Origin: Arthrobacter sp.
GTDB lineage: Bacteria; Actinomycetota; Actinomycetes; Actinomycetales; Micrococcaceae
Reading direction: 5' to 3'
NCBI RefSeq assembly: GCF_031179985.1
Contig: NZ_JAPSHJ010000014.1
Coordinates: 1 to 64,000, forward strand
DNA length: 64,000 nt
Part shown: piece by piece, positions 43,197 through 53,347 of the stretch
How the letters are laid out: every line of letters begins with the position of its first letter
Numbering within the stretch: the stretch's first letter is position 1
The notes under the pieces: generated by a model
The model's database searches: none
The model's input: only the letters and a program-made list of their open reading frames with translations
Told to the model about the DNA's origin: nothing
Made by a program: the position numbers and the translations under genes

Positions 43197-43329
43197 AAGC
43201 ATGATTGTATGCCTAAGCAAAATCTAAATCGTCGATTGAGGAATTGCCGGTTGTGCTAATGCGTTATTGAGGCTCTAATGAAGGAAGTTCAGCCTCGGAG
43301 ACGCAGGCCAGCAAGAGTGGAGGAAGCCA

Positions 43330-44376
43330 ATGAAGGCTCTGTATAAGTCCGGTGCCCATTCCGGGTTTGAACTGGCAGACAGGCCAGAGCCCGAAGCCGG
43401 CCCCGGCGATGTCAAGATCAGGGTAATGACCACGGGAATCTGTGGCACCGACCTCCACATCCAGTCCTGGGATGCCTGGGCGCAAAGCATCATTGAGGCC
43501 CCGCTCATCCCGGGTCACGAGTTCTACGGCGAAGTGGTGGAAACAGGGGACGGCGTCCGGGACGTCAAGGTCGGCGACAGGGTTTCCGGCGAGGGCCACG
43601 TGGTATGCGGGATCTGCCGTAACTGCCGAGCAGGACGGAAGCAGATGTGCATCCATACCGTCAGCGTCGGTGTCCAGCGCGACGGCGCCTTCGCTGAGTA
43701 CGTGGTTATCCCGGAAACGAACGTCTGGGTCCATCACGATCCCTCGGTGACCCCGGAGTTGGGCGCGATCTTCGATCCCTTCGGCAATGCCGTCCACACC
43801 GCCCTCAGCTTCCCGCTCGTCGGTGAAGATGTCCTTATCACCGGGGCCGGTCCCATTGGTTTGATGGCCATCGCCGTCGCCCGGCATGCGGGAGCCAGGA
43901 ACATCGCCATTACTGACGTCTCGGCTCCACGGCTGGAACTGGCCCGCAAACTGGGCGTCGACCTGGCCATTGACGTCTCCAAGATGAGGATCAAGGACGC
44001 GCAGCAGGCGCTTGGCATGCGTGAGGGTTTTGACATCGGCATGGAAATGTCCGGCCATCCCACCGCGCTGCCGGAGATGATAGACAACATGAACCATGGC
44101 GGCCGCATCGCCATGCTTGGCCTTCCCAACCAGTCAATTGATATCGATTGGGGCAAGGTGGTTACCCATATGCTGACCCTCAAAGGCATCTACGGCCGTG
44201 AGATGTTCGAGACCTGGTACGCCATGAGCGCCATGCTGTCCTCAAACCCTGCATTGCATGCCGGCATATCGGCCGTCGTTACCGACACCCTCCCGGCCGC
44301 CGACTGGGAAAAAGGCTTTGAAATCGCCCGTGCCGGCATCGGCGGCAAAGTCGTCCTCAACTGGACCGAAATCTAA
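43330..44376 (+). CDS. tdh: L-threonine 3-dehydrogenase
   Basis: zinc ADH family, [33 protein letters not shown]; next to kbl. Confidence 0.95.
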   Translation: MKALYKSGAHSGFELADRPEPEAGPGDVKIRVMTTGICGTDLHIQSWDAWAQSIIEAPLIPGHEFYGEVVETGDGVRDVKVGDRVSGEGHVVCGICRNCRAGRKQMCIHTVSVGVQRDGAFAEYVVIPETNVWVHHDPSVTPELGAIFDPFGNAVHTALSFPLVGEDVLITGAGPIGLMAIAVARHAGARNIAITDVSAPRLELARKLGVDLAIDVSKMRIKDAQQALGMREGFDIGMEMSGHPTALPEMIDNMNHGGRIAMLGLPNQSIDIDWGKVVTHMLTLKGIYGREMFETWYAMSAMLSSNPALHAGISAVVTDTLPAADWEKGFEIARAGIGGKVVLNWTEI

Positions 44377-44384
44377 GGAGCACC

Positions 44385-45593
44385 ATGTATTCAGGCATCA
44401 AGGATCAGCTGCAGGGCGAGCTCGACGAAATCCGCACCGCAGGGCTTTTCAAGACTGAACGGCACATCGATTCCCCGCAGGGCAACCACATCCTGGCAGG
44501 GCAAATCGGTGAAGCAGGAGCAGACGTCCTTAACTTCTGCGCCAACAACTATCTCGGCCTCGCCGACCATCCGGAGATCATCGCAGCGGCGAAGTCCGCC
44601 CTGGACGAGCGGGGCTTCGGCATGGCCAGCGTCCGTTTCATCTGCGGCACGCAGGATGTTCACCTGGCCCTGGAGGAGCGGGTTTCGAGGTTCCTGGGCA
44701 CCGAGGCCACCATCCTGTTCTCCAGTTGCTTCGATGCCAACGGCGGCGTTTTCGAGTCACTGTTCAGCGCCGAGGACGCCATCATTTCCGATGCCCTGAA
44801 CCACGCGTCCATCATCGACGGTATCCGCCTGTGCAAGGCCCAGCGGTTCCGCTATGCCAACCGGGACATGGCAGACCTCGAGGCGAAACTGATTGAGGCA
44901 ACGCAGGGGGAGAAGCCGGCACGAAGGACCATCATCGTCACGGACGGTGTGTTCTCGATGGACGGTTACCTTGCCCCGCTGGAGGCCATCTGCGATCTTG
45001 CCGAGCAGCATGACGCCCTGGTCATGGTGGACGACTCCCATGCTGTGGGCTTTATGGGAGGCACAGGGGCCGGCACCCCTGAGCATGCCGGAGTTTCCTC
45101 CCGCGTGGACATCTACACGGGAACGTTCGGCAAAGCCCTGGGAGGCGCATCCGGCGGCTACGTCTCAGGACGCAGCGAAATTGTGGCGATGCTTCGCCAA
45201 AAGGCGCGCCCCTACCTCTTTTCCAATTCGCTGGCGCCTTCCATCGTCGCAGCGACCCTCAAGGCCCTCGACCTGGTGGAAAATTCCGCGGAGCTGCGGA
45301 GCAAGCTCTTCGCCAATGCCGAATTGTTCCGCAACAGAATGACCGAAGAAGGTTTTGAACTTCTTGAGGGCGAACACGCGATCGTTCCGGTGATGTTCGG
45401 TGACGCAGTGGCAGCTGCCAAGGTGGCAGACCGGATGCTGCAGCACGGAGTCTTCGTGACGGCGTTCAGCTACCCGGTGGTACCCAAGGGCGCAGCGCGG
45501 ATCCGGGTACAGCTTTCGGCAGCGCACAGCACTGACGACGTCGAAGCTTGCGTGAGGGCATTCGTGGAAAGCCGTGAGGCCCTCGCAGCCTGA
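44385..45593 (+). CDS. kbl: glycine C-acetyltransferase (2-amino-3-ketobutyrate CoA ligase)
   Basis: [66 protein letters not shown]. Confidence 0.96.
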   Translation: MYSGIKDQLQGELDEIRTAGLFKTERHIDSPQGNHILAGQIGEAGADVLNFCANNYLGLADHPEIIAAAKSALDERGFGMASVRFICGTQDVHLALEERVSRFLGTEATILFSSCFDANGGVFESLFSAEDAIISDALNHASIIDGIRLCKAQRFRYANRDMADLEAKLIEATQGEKPARRTIIVTDGVFSMDGYLAPLEAICDLAEQHDALVMVDDSHAVGFMGGTGAGTPEHAGVSSRVDIYTGTFGKALGGASGGYVSGRSEIVAMLRQKARPYLFSNSLAPSIVAATLKALDLVENSAELRSKLFANAELFRNRMTEEGFELLEGEHAIVPVMFGDAVAAAKVADRMLQHGVFVTAFSYPVVPKGAARIRVQLSAAHSTDDVEACVRAFVESREALAA

Positions 45594-45640
45594 GCTGATA
45601 TTGCACTGCGCCAACCGCCACTGTCTGCAAGGATGGAGCA

Positions 45641-46765
45641 ATGTCAGAAAATTATGATGTGGTGATTGTGGGCGGCGGCATCGCCGGGCTGTCACTGGCC
45701 TCGGCCCTTGCCGGAAAATGTGCGGTGGCCCTGGTGGAAGCCGAGCAGACCCTTGCCTATCACACCTCATCGCGCTCGGCCCGGCAGCTGATTCCGAGCT
45801 ACGGCCCGCCTGTCGTGCAGGAGCTGACTGCCCGTACCCTTGAGCTGATCGCGGCAGAGGATGAGGCCAGGCCCGTCAAAGTCCTTACACCACGCAGCTT
45901 CATGCTGATCGGGGATGAGGATACCGTCCGGGCGGAGGCCAGCGGGTCCATGCGCCGGATCAGCCATACGGAGGCGTTGGCGCTTTGCCCTGTCCTTGAA
46001 CCGGATTCGTTCACTGCGGCAGGCCTGGATACAGAGTCCTTCGGCTGCAATGCTCCGGTGCTTTTGGAGCATCACCGGCAGGTGGCGGAGAGTGCGGGCG
46101 TCGACATCATCACGGGAGCAGGGGTTCACTCGGCCCAGCATCTGGGCTCCGGCTGGCAGATCGGCGCCGGTCAGGAGGCGCTGCAGGCCGGTGTGCTGGT
46201 CAACGCCGCAGGCGCCTGGGCCGATGAGCTCGCTGTCATCAGCGGGGTGGAAAAGCTTGGCCTGCAACCGTACCGGCGGACCGCGGCGATTGTCGCCGTC
46301 GAACATTCACTTCCGGAGAACTGCCCCATGGTGGCGGCAGCCGACGAATCCTTCTACTTCCGCCGCGAGGGGGCCGACGTCCTGGTTTCCCCTTCGGAAG
46401 CGGTGCCCAGCGGTCCCGAAGACGCGAAGCCGCACCCCGGAGACGTGGAGGCGCTGATCGCGCGGCTGAACTCAGTGACCACTTTGGGGATCAACGGAGT
46501 CAGGACCGCCTGGACAGGCTTGCGGACGCAAGCGGCCGACGGCCTTCCCATCGTGGGGTTCGACGCCGAGGCCCCCGGATTCTTCTGGCTCGCCGGACAG
46601 GGCGGTTACGGCTTCCAGACCTCCTCGGCGATAGCTGAACTGGCGGCAGAGGAGATCCTTGCCGGACATCAGACTGCCGGACAACAGACTTCCGAGGAAG
46701 GGAAGCGTCCGGCATCCCGTACAGCTGAAGCCCTGGCCGCCACCCGCTGGTCCATCCGGCGCTGA
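45641..46765 (+). CDS. FAD-dependent oxidoreductase (DadA/glycine-oxidase-like)
   Basis: YDVVIVGGGIAGLSLASALAG, C-terminal GLRTQAADGLPIVGFDAEAPGFFWLAGQGGYGFQTS. Confidence 0.9.
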   Translation: MSENYDVVIVGGGIAGLSLASALAGKCAVALVEAEQTLAYHTSSRSARQLIPSYGPPVVQELTARTLELIAAEDEARPVKVLTPRSFMLIGDEDTVRAEASGSMRRISHTEALALCPVLEPDSFTAAGLDTESFGCNAPVLLEHHRQVAESAGVDIITGAGVHSAQHLGSGWQIGAGQEALQAGVLVNAAGAWADELAVISGVEKLGLQPYRRTAAIVAVEHSLPENCPMVAAADESFYFRREGADVLVSPSEAVPSGPEDAKPHPGDVEALIARLNSVTTLGINGVRTAWTGLRTQAADGLPIVGFDAEAPGFFWLAGQGGYGFQTSSAIAELAAEEILAGHQTAGQQTSEEGKRPASRTAEALAATRWSIRR

Positions 46766-46776
46766 AGAATTGATCC

Positions 46777-47979
46777 ATGAGCACCCTCCTTACGAATATC
46801 GCCGAACTGATGACCCAGGACATGGAGCACCGCGTCCTCAAGAATGCCGCTGTGGTAATCGAAGGGGAACGTATTTCGTGGATCGGCGCAGCCGCAGAGG
46901 CCCCGGCGGCTGACGATGTGGTGGACGCCGGCGGCCGTGCCGTGCTGCCGGGCTGGGTGGACTCCCACACCCACCTGATTTTTGCCGGGGACAGGACTGC
47001 AGAATTTGAGGCCCGCATGGCTGGCGAAAGCTACAGCGCGGGGGGCATAGCGGTGACCACCGGCGCTACCCGGAACACCAGTGACTACGACCTGACGAGG
47101 CTTGCTCTTGGCCGGGTGACAGAGGCGGTCTCGCAGGGGACCACGTACCTGGAAACCAAAACGGGCTACGGACTGGATGTGGACAACGAGGCGCGCAGTG
47201 CCCGCATCGCCGCCACCGCCGTCGACGAGGTGACCTATCTCGGAGCTCACCTGGTGCCGGACGGGATGGATGCCGAAGAGTACACGGACCTCGTTTGCGG
47301 CCCCATGCTGACGGCAGTCCGGCCCTACGTCCGCTGGGCAGACGTCTTCTGTGAACGCGGCGCCTTCAGCGAAGAGCAGTCAAGGCGGGTGCTGAAGGCC
47401 TGCAAGGATGCAGGACTGGGCCTGCGCGTCCACGGCAACCAGCTTGGCGAAGGCCCTGGGGTCCAGCTGGCGGTGGAGTTTGGCGCAGCGAGTGTTGACC
47501 ACGTCAACTACCTGTCACAGGCAGACGTGGACGCGCTCGCCGGCAGCTGGTCCGGGGACACTGGAAACGGACACCGGGGAACGGTGGCCACTTGCCTTCC
47601 CGCCTGCGACCTGTCCACGAGGCAGCCCCTTGCGCCCGGCCGGGAGCTCCTGGACGCCGGAGTCCCGATTGCCCTGGCCTCCAACTGCAACCCGGGAACG
47701 TCCTACACAAGTTCCATGGCCTACTGCGTGACCACTGCAGTCCTGCAGATGCGCCTCAGCGTCCACGAAGCTGTCCGGGCGGCGAGCTACGGCGGCGCCC
47801 TGGCGCTGGGACGGGAGTCGGGGAACGATGTCGACGGCGAACGGGCGGTGGGTTCCATCGCCGTCGGTCACCGGGCAGACCTTCACATGCTCAATGCGCC
47901 CTCGGCGACTCACCTGGCCTACCGCCCGGGAATCCCGCTGACGCATGCCGTCTGGCGTGCCGGCGCACGGGCTAAGTAA
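46777..47979 (+). CDS. hutI: imidazolonepropionase or related amidohydrolase
   Basis: VLPGWVDSHTHLIFAGDRTAEFEARMAGESY, LETKTGYGLDVD, VHGNQLGEGPG. Confidence 0.85.
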   Translation: MSTLLTNIAELMTQDMEHRVLKNAAVVIEGERISWIGAAAEAPAADDVVDAGGRAVLPGWVDSHTHLIFAGDRTAEFEARMAGESYSAGGIAVTTGATRNTSDYDLTRLALGRVTEAVSQGTTYLETKTGYGLDVDNEARSARIAATAVDEVTYLGAHLVPDGMDAEEYTDLVCGPMLTAVRPYVRWADVFCERGAFSEEQSRRVLKACKDAGLGLRVHGNQLGEGPGVQLAVEFGAASVDHVNYLSQADVDALAGSWSGDTGNGHRGTVATCLPACDLSTRQPLAPGRELLDAGVPIALASNCNPGTSYTSSMAYCVTTAVLQMRLSVHEAVRAASYGGALALGRESGNDVDGERAVGSIAVGHRADLHMLNAPSATHLAYRPGIPLTHAVWRAGARAK

Positions 47980-48001
47980 AGCCAGACCAGGGGCCAGGCT
48001 T
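47979..48001. terminator. weak hairpin between convergent genes
   Basis: AAGCC ... GGCTT with partially paired interior; no U-tract. Confidence 0.25.
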
Positions 48002-48010
48002 GCAGGCGGG

Positions 48011-48691
48011 CTAGAAGAGCATCGGGGGAGCGTCGAGCACCGTCTCGTCCACCCTGCGCTCCACCCACTGGCTGAAGGGCTTGTCCAACTCGTATTTCCC
48101 GAGCTCGGTGCGGATCAGGGTCCTGACTTCTGCGTTCTCGGGATTGTTGAGGGACTCAAAGTACTCCACCGACCAATGGAACCAGCGCATGCAGAACAGG
48201 CGCATCGTCAGTCCGTGGGTTACCAGCAAGGCGTTCGGCGCGTAGGACGGCTTGGACCAGTGCCGGTACAGGGTTTCCATGAAGGAGGAGATCCGGTCGT
48301 AGACGTCGGAGCCTGATTCACCCTCCCGGAACCTGTAGAAAAAGTGCCCGTAGGCGTTGCGGAGCTCCTTCTGGTCCTCGATCTCCCCGGAAATCTGGAA
48401 GTTGGCCCAGTCCTGCTCCCTTAGCCGGGGCTCCTCAATGACGCGTTCAACGAGGTTCCCCAGGTTCAGCGCCTCGAGGGTCTGATAGGCCCGGAGGTAA
48501 GGGGAGACATAGACGCACACCTGCTGACCGTCCAGCTGACGGCGGACGTCGTCCCCGGCCTTCCTGGCCTGCTCCAATCCCGCAAGCGTGAGGGGAATGC
48601 GGTAATCGGGCACGCGGTTGTAAATCGAGGTATCGGCGTTGGCGGCCGACTGGCCATGCCGGATCATGATGATTTTCCCGGGCGCACTCAT
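48011..48691 (-). CDS. histidine phosphatase family protein
   Basis: KIIMIRHGQSAANADTS, YVSPYLRAYQTLE, LLVTHGLTMRLF. Confidence 0.92.
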   Translation of the reverse strand: MSAPGKIIMIRHGQSAANADTSIYNRVPDYRIPLTLAGLEQARKAGDDVRRQLDGQQVCVYVSPYLRAYQTLEALNLGNLVERVIEEPRLREQDWANFQISGEIEDQKELRNAYGHFFYRFREGESGSDVYDRISSFMETLYRHWSKPSYAPNALLVTHGLTMRLFCMRWFHWSVEYFESLNNPENAEVRTLIRTELGKYELDKPFSQWVERRVDETVLDAPPMLF

Positions 48692-48771
48692 AAGCCTCAA
48701 GCATAGGGGCAGGTCCGTCTTGTACCGGGCGGGTACAGGAAAGAACCAGCAAATGCATGCAAGATAGGAAC

Positions 48772-49539
48772 ATGCTGGTGCCATCCCGCCGTCGTCTGCG
48801 GATTGAAGTGTTGATTGTCCTGGGCCTCTCCTTGGGCCAGTCCGCCGTTTACTCAGTGGTGCAGCTGCTGGACAAGATGAGCCAGGCACCGCTGGCCCAG
48901 GGCACGTCCACCCTCAACCGTTCCCAAAGTACGCGGGAATACTTCGACCTGACCTACCAGTTGCTGGACATTGCCTTTGCCCTGGTGCCGGTGCTCCTGG
49001 TCTTCTACTTCCTCACCGAACAACGGCCCGCAGGCCTTCGGGGACAGTCAGCGTTCGGCAAGCTCGGCTTCGACCTGGCCCGGCCGGGGAAGGACCTGCT
49101 GCAGGGAGTGGGACTCGCTGCCTTGATCGGCATCCCCTCGCTGGCGCTCTATGCCGTTGGCAGGCAACTGGGCATCACCACCGCCATCATCCCCAGCGCC
49201 CTTGACGCCTACTGGTGGACCGTTCCCGTCCTGGTTCTCTCTGCCATCCGGCACGGAATCGTGGAGGAAGTAATCGTGGTGGGGTACCTGCTCAACCGGC
49301 TCGGGAAGTTCGGCTGGAGCGTGCCGCTGGCCATCTTCACCAGCGCAGTGCTCCGGGGAAGCTACCACCTGTACCAGGGCTTTGGCCCCTTCATCGGCAA
49401 CGCGGTGATGGGAGCTGTGTTCGCCTGGCTTTACACCCGGACGCGAAGGGTGATGCCGCTCGTGATTGCCCACGCCTTGCTGGACACAGTGGCTTTTGTG
49501 GGCTTCAGTTTCTTTGGAAAGGCAATCGGGCTGGGATAG
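48772..49539 (+). CDS. CPBP family intramembrane metalloprotease
   Basis: RHGIVEEVIVVGYLLNRLGK and SAVLRGSYHLYQGFGPFIGNAVMG motifs, multiple TM segments. Confidence 0.9.
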   Translation: MLVPSRRRLRIEVLIVLGLSLGQSAVYSVVQLLDKMSQAPLAQGTSTLNRSQSTREYFDLTYQLLDIAFALVPVLLVFYFLTEQRPAGLRGQSAFGKLGFDLARPGKDLLQGVGLAALIGIPSLALYAVGRQLGITTAIIPSALDAYWWTVPVLVLSAIRHGIVEEVIVVGYLLNRLGKFGWSVPLAIFTSAVLRGSYHLYQGFGPFIGNAVMGAVFAWLYTRTRRVMPLVIAHALLDTVAFVGFSFFGKAIGLG

Positions 49540-49552
49540 GGGCTTAACGGAG

Positions 49553-49604
49553 TTCGGCCGCCATCAGCCGGTGACGTCATTGGCACCCGCTGTTGGCGGC
49601 CGAA
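49553..49604. terminator. 52-bp interrupted palindrome at convergent gene junction
   Basis: TTCGGCCGCCA-T-CAGC-C-GGTG ... CACC-C-GCTG-T-TGGCGGCCGAA with symmetric mismatches. Confidence 0.65.
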
Positions 49605-49681
49605 GTATTGCGGGCAGACTTTGCCCAGGGACATGGGGGAGCTGTCTCCAAAGAAAGAGGATGCTCCCCACAGAGGCGGGA

Positions 49682-50320
49682 TCAGATGGTGACTGCTCCG
49701 ACGGGGGTTTCGAACGTGACGGACAGGATCCCCGGCGTTCCGTGCGGGGCCAGCCAGTTTACGGCGACGTCTTCGAGCGGCCGCTCCACCGGCTCGCCCA
49801 GCCATTCGGTGACCCGCTCGGCTGATCCGGCAATGGTGAGGCTGGACATCTTGACGCTGCTTGGGTACGCGTTGGACGGGTGCAGTGACGGGTCACCTTC
49901 CCACTTGAGCATGTAGGGAACCTGGGGATCGGCGATGAGTCCCAGGATGCCGATCTGCTTCCAAACAAGTTCGCGTCCGTCGGGGAATTTACGGTTTCCG
50001 TTGACGGCCGCACGGCCCAGCCGCTCCTCAAACGGTGCCAGGTCGTCTACTTCGACGCACCATCCCATCCAGCCGCCGCCGGCTGCGGAGCGGGCCCGGA
50101 CAGCCTGCCCGAAGGGAGCCTTATCTGATGCCGGGTGGTCAAGGACCTCCACAACTTCAAGGTATTTGTGCCCGGCCAGCGGGATGATCATGTTTCGGGT
50201 TCCAAACCGGGGATGTACCCCGCCCTTTACAGCTTCGACGCCCAAGGCGGACGAAATTCGTTCGGTGGTGGCCGCGAGGCCATCGTTTTCACAGGCGTAA
50301 GAGACGTGATCCATGCGCAT
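49682..50320 (-). CDS. VOC/glyoxalase-like domain protein
   Basis: MRMDHVSYACENDGLAATTERISSALGVEAVKGGVHPRFGTRNMIIPL; VOC-like start and size. Confidence 0.85.
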   Translation of the reverse strand: MRMDHVSYACENDGLAATTERISSALGVEAVKGGVHPRFGTRNMIIPLAGHKYLEVVEVLDHPASDKAPFGQAVRARSAAGGGWMGWCVEVDDLAPFEERLGRAAVNGNRKFPDGRELVWKQIGILGLIADPQVPYMLKWEGDPSLHPSNAYPSSVKMSSLTIAGSAERVTEWLGEPVERPLEDVAVNWLAPHGTPGILSVTFETPVGAVTI

Positions 50321-50470
50321 AGCTTCATCTTGGCACTTTGTGATGGGCCTCTCAGCTTAGGGTCACCTAACTGCGCTATTATCCGCGTCGTCCGGCGTGC
50401 ATTGTCCTCCTGAGTCATATTGCTGTCACAATCTTCGCTATTCCGGCACCGTTCTTCGTAGACTTTGAAA

Positions 50471-50580
50471 AGGTCATGAGTGCCAGCGACAGCCCCGGCT
50501 TGCTGGCCGGCAACCCTCCTTCCGCGGTGGGGTGCCCCGGGTGAAGACCTGGCCTGTCGGTCAGCTGACGGCAGGCAAGC
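50471..50580 (+). promoter_or_regulatory. SAM riboswitch, SAM-IV-like
   Basis: aggtcatgagtgccagcgac...ggcaaccctcc...gcggtggggtgccccgggtgaagacct with closing stem AGGTC (50471-50475) / GACCT (50546-50550), directly upstream of metX. Confidence 0.87.
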
Positions 50581-50599
50581 GCGTAGAAAAGGTCCTCTT

Positions 50600-51778
50600 A
50601 TGACGATTGCCGTCAACCGCACCGGCGTACCCGGAATCCAACTGCCCGGAACGCCACTGCCCGCTACGGAACCCGTTGCGAGTCCGAAGAGCGTTCCGGA
50701 TGGGACTGTCCGGTTCCTGACCATCGGCGGCCTCGAACTCGAAGCCGGGGGCCACCTTCCAGACGTCACACTGGCCTACGAGACCTGGGGAACCCTTAAC
50801 AGCGATGGCTCCAACGCTGTCCTGATCCAGCATGCCCTGACCGGAAGCACGCACGTTACCCGCGGTGAGAGCGAGGAGGAAGGCTGGTGGGAGCAACTGG
50901 TAGGTCCGGCAGCCCCCGTTGACACCGACAAGTTCTTCGTCGTCTCCATCAACATCCTCGGTGGCTGTTACGGGTCCACGGGACCATCGACGGCGGCACC
51001 CGATGGCCGTCCCTGGGGCTCACGCTTCCCGCTGGTGACGTTGCGGGACACCACGGCGGCGGAAGCGCGCCTTGCTGACGCCCTGGGCATCGGCAGCTGG
51101 TACGCCGTCCTGGGAGGCTCTCTGGGCGGCGCCAGGGCCCTTGAGTGGGCTGTCAGCCATCCGGCGCGGGTGCAGCGCTGTGGAGTGATCTCCATCGGTG
51201 CGCGCAGCACCGCAGAGCAGATCGCCTTTGCCCAGGCGCAGACCCTGGCCATCCGACAGGACGTCAACTTCAACGGAGGGGACTACTACGGTGGGCCCGG
51301 GCCCGAAGCAGGGCTCGCCCTTGCCCGACGCATCGCCCACATCACCTACCGTTCAGCTGCTGAACTCGACACAAGATTCAGCCGGGATGCCCAGCACGGC
51401 GAAAGCCCGCTGCAGGGGGTGTCACTGGGGGACCGCGGCCGGTACCAGGTGGAAAGCTATCTGGACCACCAAGGCAGCAAGCTGGTAAAGCGTTTTGATG
51501 CCAACAGCTATATCGCCATCACCGAGGCGCTCATGAGCCACGACGTCTGCCGGGGGCGCGGCCCGCTTCAAGTCGCGTTGTCCTCCACGACCGCCGAGTT
51601 CTTTGTGGCGGCGGTAGACACGGACAGGCTGTACTTTCCTGCCCAGTCCCACGAGCTTGCCCAGGCGCTGCCGGGCGACGTTCCCGTCCACGTCATTGAG
51701 GCGCCCATTGGCCATGACGGTTTCCTCACGGAGATCGGGCAGCTCAGCGAAGAGCTGCGCAGGAGCTTCTTTCCGTAG
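50600..51778 (+). CDS. metX: homoserine O-acetyltransferase
   Basis: VTLAYETWGTLNSDGSNAVLIQHALTGSTHV, LGGSLGGARALEWAVSHP; start at MTIAVNRTG downstream of the riboswitch. Confidence 0.95.
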   Translation: MTIAVNRTGVPGIQLPGTPLPATEPVASPKSVPDGTVRFLTIGGLELEAGGHLPDVTLAYETWGTLNSDGSNAVLIQHALTGSTHVTRGESEEEGWWEQLVGPAAPVDTDKFFVVSINILGGCYGSTGPSTAAPDGRPWGSRFPLVTLRDTTAAEARLADALGIGSWYAVLGGSLGGARALEWAVSHPARVQRCGVISIGARSTAEQIAFAQAQTLAIRQDVNFNGGDYYGGPGPEAGLALARRIAHITYRSAAELDTRFSRDAQHGESPLQGVSLGDRGRYQVESYLDHQGSKLVKRFDANSYIAITEALMSHDVCRGRGPLQVALSSTTAEFFVAAVDTDRLYFPAQSHELAQALPGDVPVHVIEAPIGHDGFLTEIGQLSEELRRSFFP

Positions 51779-51799
51779 TTAGGCTTCGAGCGCAGAGTT

Positions 51800-51815
51800 T
51801 CTGCATTTTTGCAGA
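51800..51815. promoter_or_regulatory. inverted repeat TCTGCA-TTTT-TGCAGA upstream of MFS transporter (terminator or operator)
   Basis: perfect 6-bp arms; a further TCTGCA half-site nearby; TTGAGC-17 nt-CATACT promoter-like pair at 51837-51865. Confidence 0.45.
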
Positions 51816-51958
51816 GCCTGTCTGCACTTTTCGCCGTTGAGCCTGCACTGATGTGCGGCCATACTCGATGAATCCGGCGGTTCGTGGTGCAGGTCACCAG
51901 CGTCCGCCTTCGAATGGTTCCACGTGGCGTCGATGTAGACGTTGAAGGAGTTCGCATC

Positions 51959-53341
51959 ATGAGTACGGAAAACTCCGCCGCAAGGCGCGCAGAAGAAACT
52001 GATATCAAAGCTTCAGGGCTCAAGAAAGTTGTCACCGCCTCCATGGCCGGGACTGTGGTGGAGTGGTACGAGTTCTTCCTCTACGCCTCGGCCGCCACCC
52101 TCGTCTTCGGAAAGATGTTCTTCCCGAACTCGGGCACGGAACTGGACGGCATCATCGCAGCCTTCGTCACCTACGCTGTCGGCTTCGTGGCACGCCCCAT
52201 CGGCGGAATTGTCTTTGGCCACTTCGGCGACAAGTTCGGCCGGAAGCAGCTCCTGCAGCTGAGCATCATCCTGGTGGGCGTATCCACCTTCCTGATGGGC
52301 TGCCTGCCCACCTTCGGAGAGATCGGCTACTGGGCGCCGGCGCTGCTCGTGTTCCTTCGCTTCGTCCAGGGTTTCGCTGTGGGCGGGGAATGGGGAGGCG
52401 CAGTGCTTCTCGTCGCAGAGCACAGCCCCAACGCGTCCCGTGGCTTCTGGTCCAGCTGGCCCCAAGCGGCCGTGCCGGTGGGCAACCTGCTCGCCACCGG
52501 TGTGCTTTTCACGCTCTCGGCAGTGCTGTCGTCTGCTGACTTCCTGGGCTGGGGATGGCGCGTAGCGTTCTGGTTGTCCGCGGTGATCGTCGTCGTCGGC
52601 TATTACATCCGCACCAAAGTCAGCGACGCCCCGATCTTCCTCGAAGCGCGTAAAGAAGTAGCCGTCGAAAAAAAGGGCTATGGCGTGGCCGAGGTGTTCC
52701 GCCGCTATCCCCGTAGTGTGTTTACCGCCATGGGCCTGCGCTTTGCGGAAAACATCCTGTACTACCTCGTGGTGACGTTCTCCATCACGTACCTGAAAGT
52801 GGTTGTCCAGACAGACACGTCACGGATCCTGCTCCTGCTCCTGGTTGCCCACTTCGTGCACTTCTGCGCCGTGCCGCTCGTCGGGAAGCTGTCGGACGCC
52901 TTCGGCCGCCGGCCCGTCTACCTGGCTGGAGCGATCCTGGGCGGCACCTGGGGGTTCTTTGCCTTCCCGATGATGGATACTGCGAACGACCTCATCATCC
53001 TTTCGGCGATTACCATCGGCCTGCTCTTCCACGCCCTGATGTACGCCGGACAACCTGCCATCATGGCTGAGATGTTCCCCACGCGGATGCGCTACTCCGG
53101 AGTGTCCCTTGGCTACCAGGTAACCTCCATTGTTGCCGGCTCGCTCGCCCCGATTATCGCAACATCCCTGCTGAACGCCTTCGGTTCCTCCACCCCGGTA
53201 GCCCTGTACCTTATGGGTGCCTGCCTGGTGACGGCGGTGGCCGTACTCGTGCTGAAAGAGACCCGCGGAATCTCCCTTCTCGACGTCGATGCCGCCGACG
53301 CCAGGGGAACAGCGGATCTGCTCGCAACCGGACGAAAGTAG
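51959..53341 (+). CDS. MFS transporter, metabolite:H+ symporter (MHS) family
   Basis: GTVVEWYEFFLYASAATLVFGKMFFP, RPIGGIVFGHFGDKFGRK, GGEWGGAVLLVAEHSP. Confidence 0.94.
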   Translation: MSTENSAARRAEETDIKASGLKKVVTASMAGTVVEWYEFFLYASAATLVFGKMFFPNSGTELDGIIAAFVTYAVGFVARPIGGIVFGHFGDKFGRKQLLQLSIILVGVSTFLMGCLPTFGEIGYWAPALLVFLRFVQGFAVGGEWGGAVLLVAEHSPNASRGFWSSWPQAAVPVGNLLATGVLFTLSAVLSSADFLGWGWRVAFWLSAVIVVVGYYIRTKVSDAPIFLEARKEVAVEKKGYGVAEVFRRYPRSVFTAMGLRFAENILYYLVVTFSITYLKVVVQTDTSRILLLLLVAHFVHFCAVPLVGKLSDAFGRRPVYLAGAILGGTWGFFAFPMMDTANDLIILSAITIGLLFHALMYAGQPAIMAEMFPTRMRYSGVSLGYQVTSIVAGSLAPIIATSLLNAFGSSTPVALYLMGACLVTAVAVLVLKETRGISLLDVDAADARGTADLLATGRK

Positions 53342-53347
53342 CACCCG

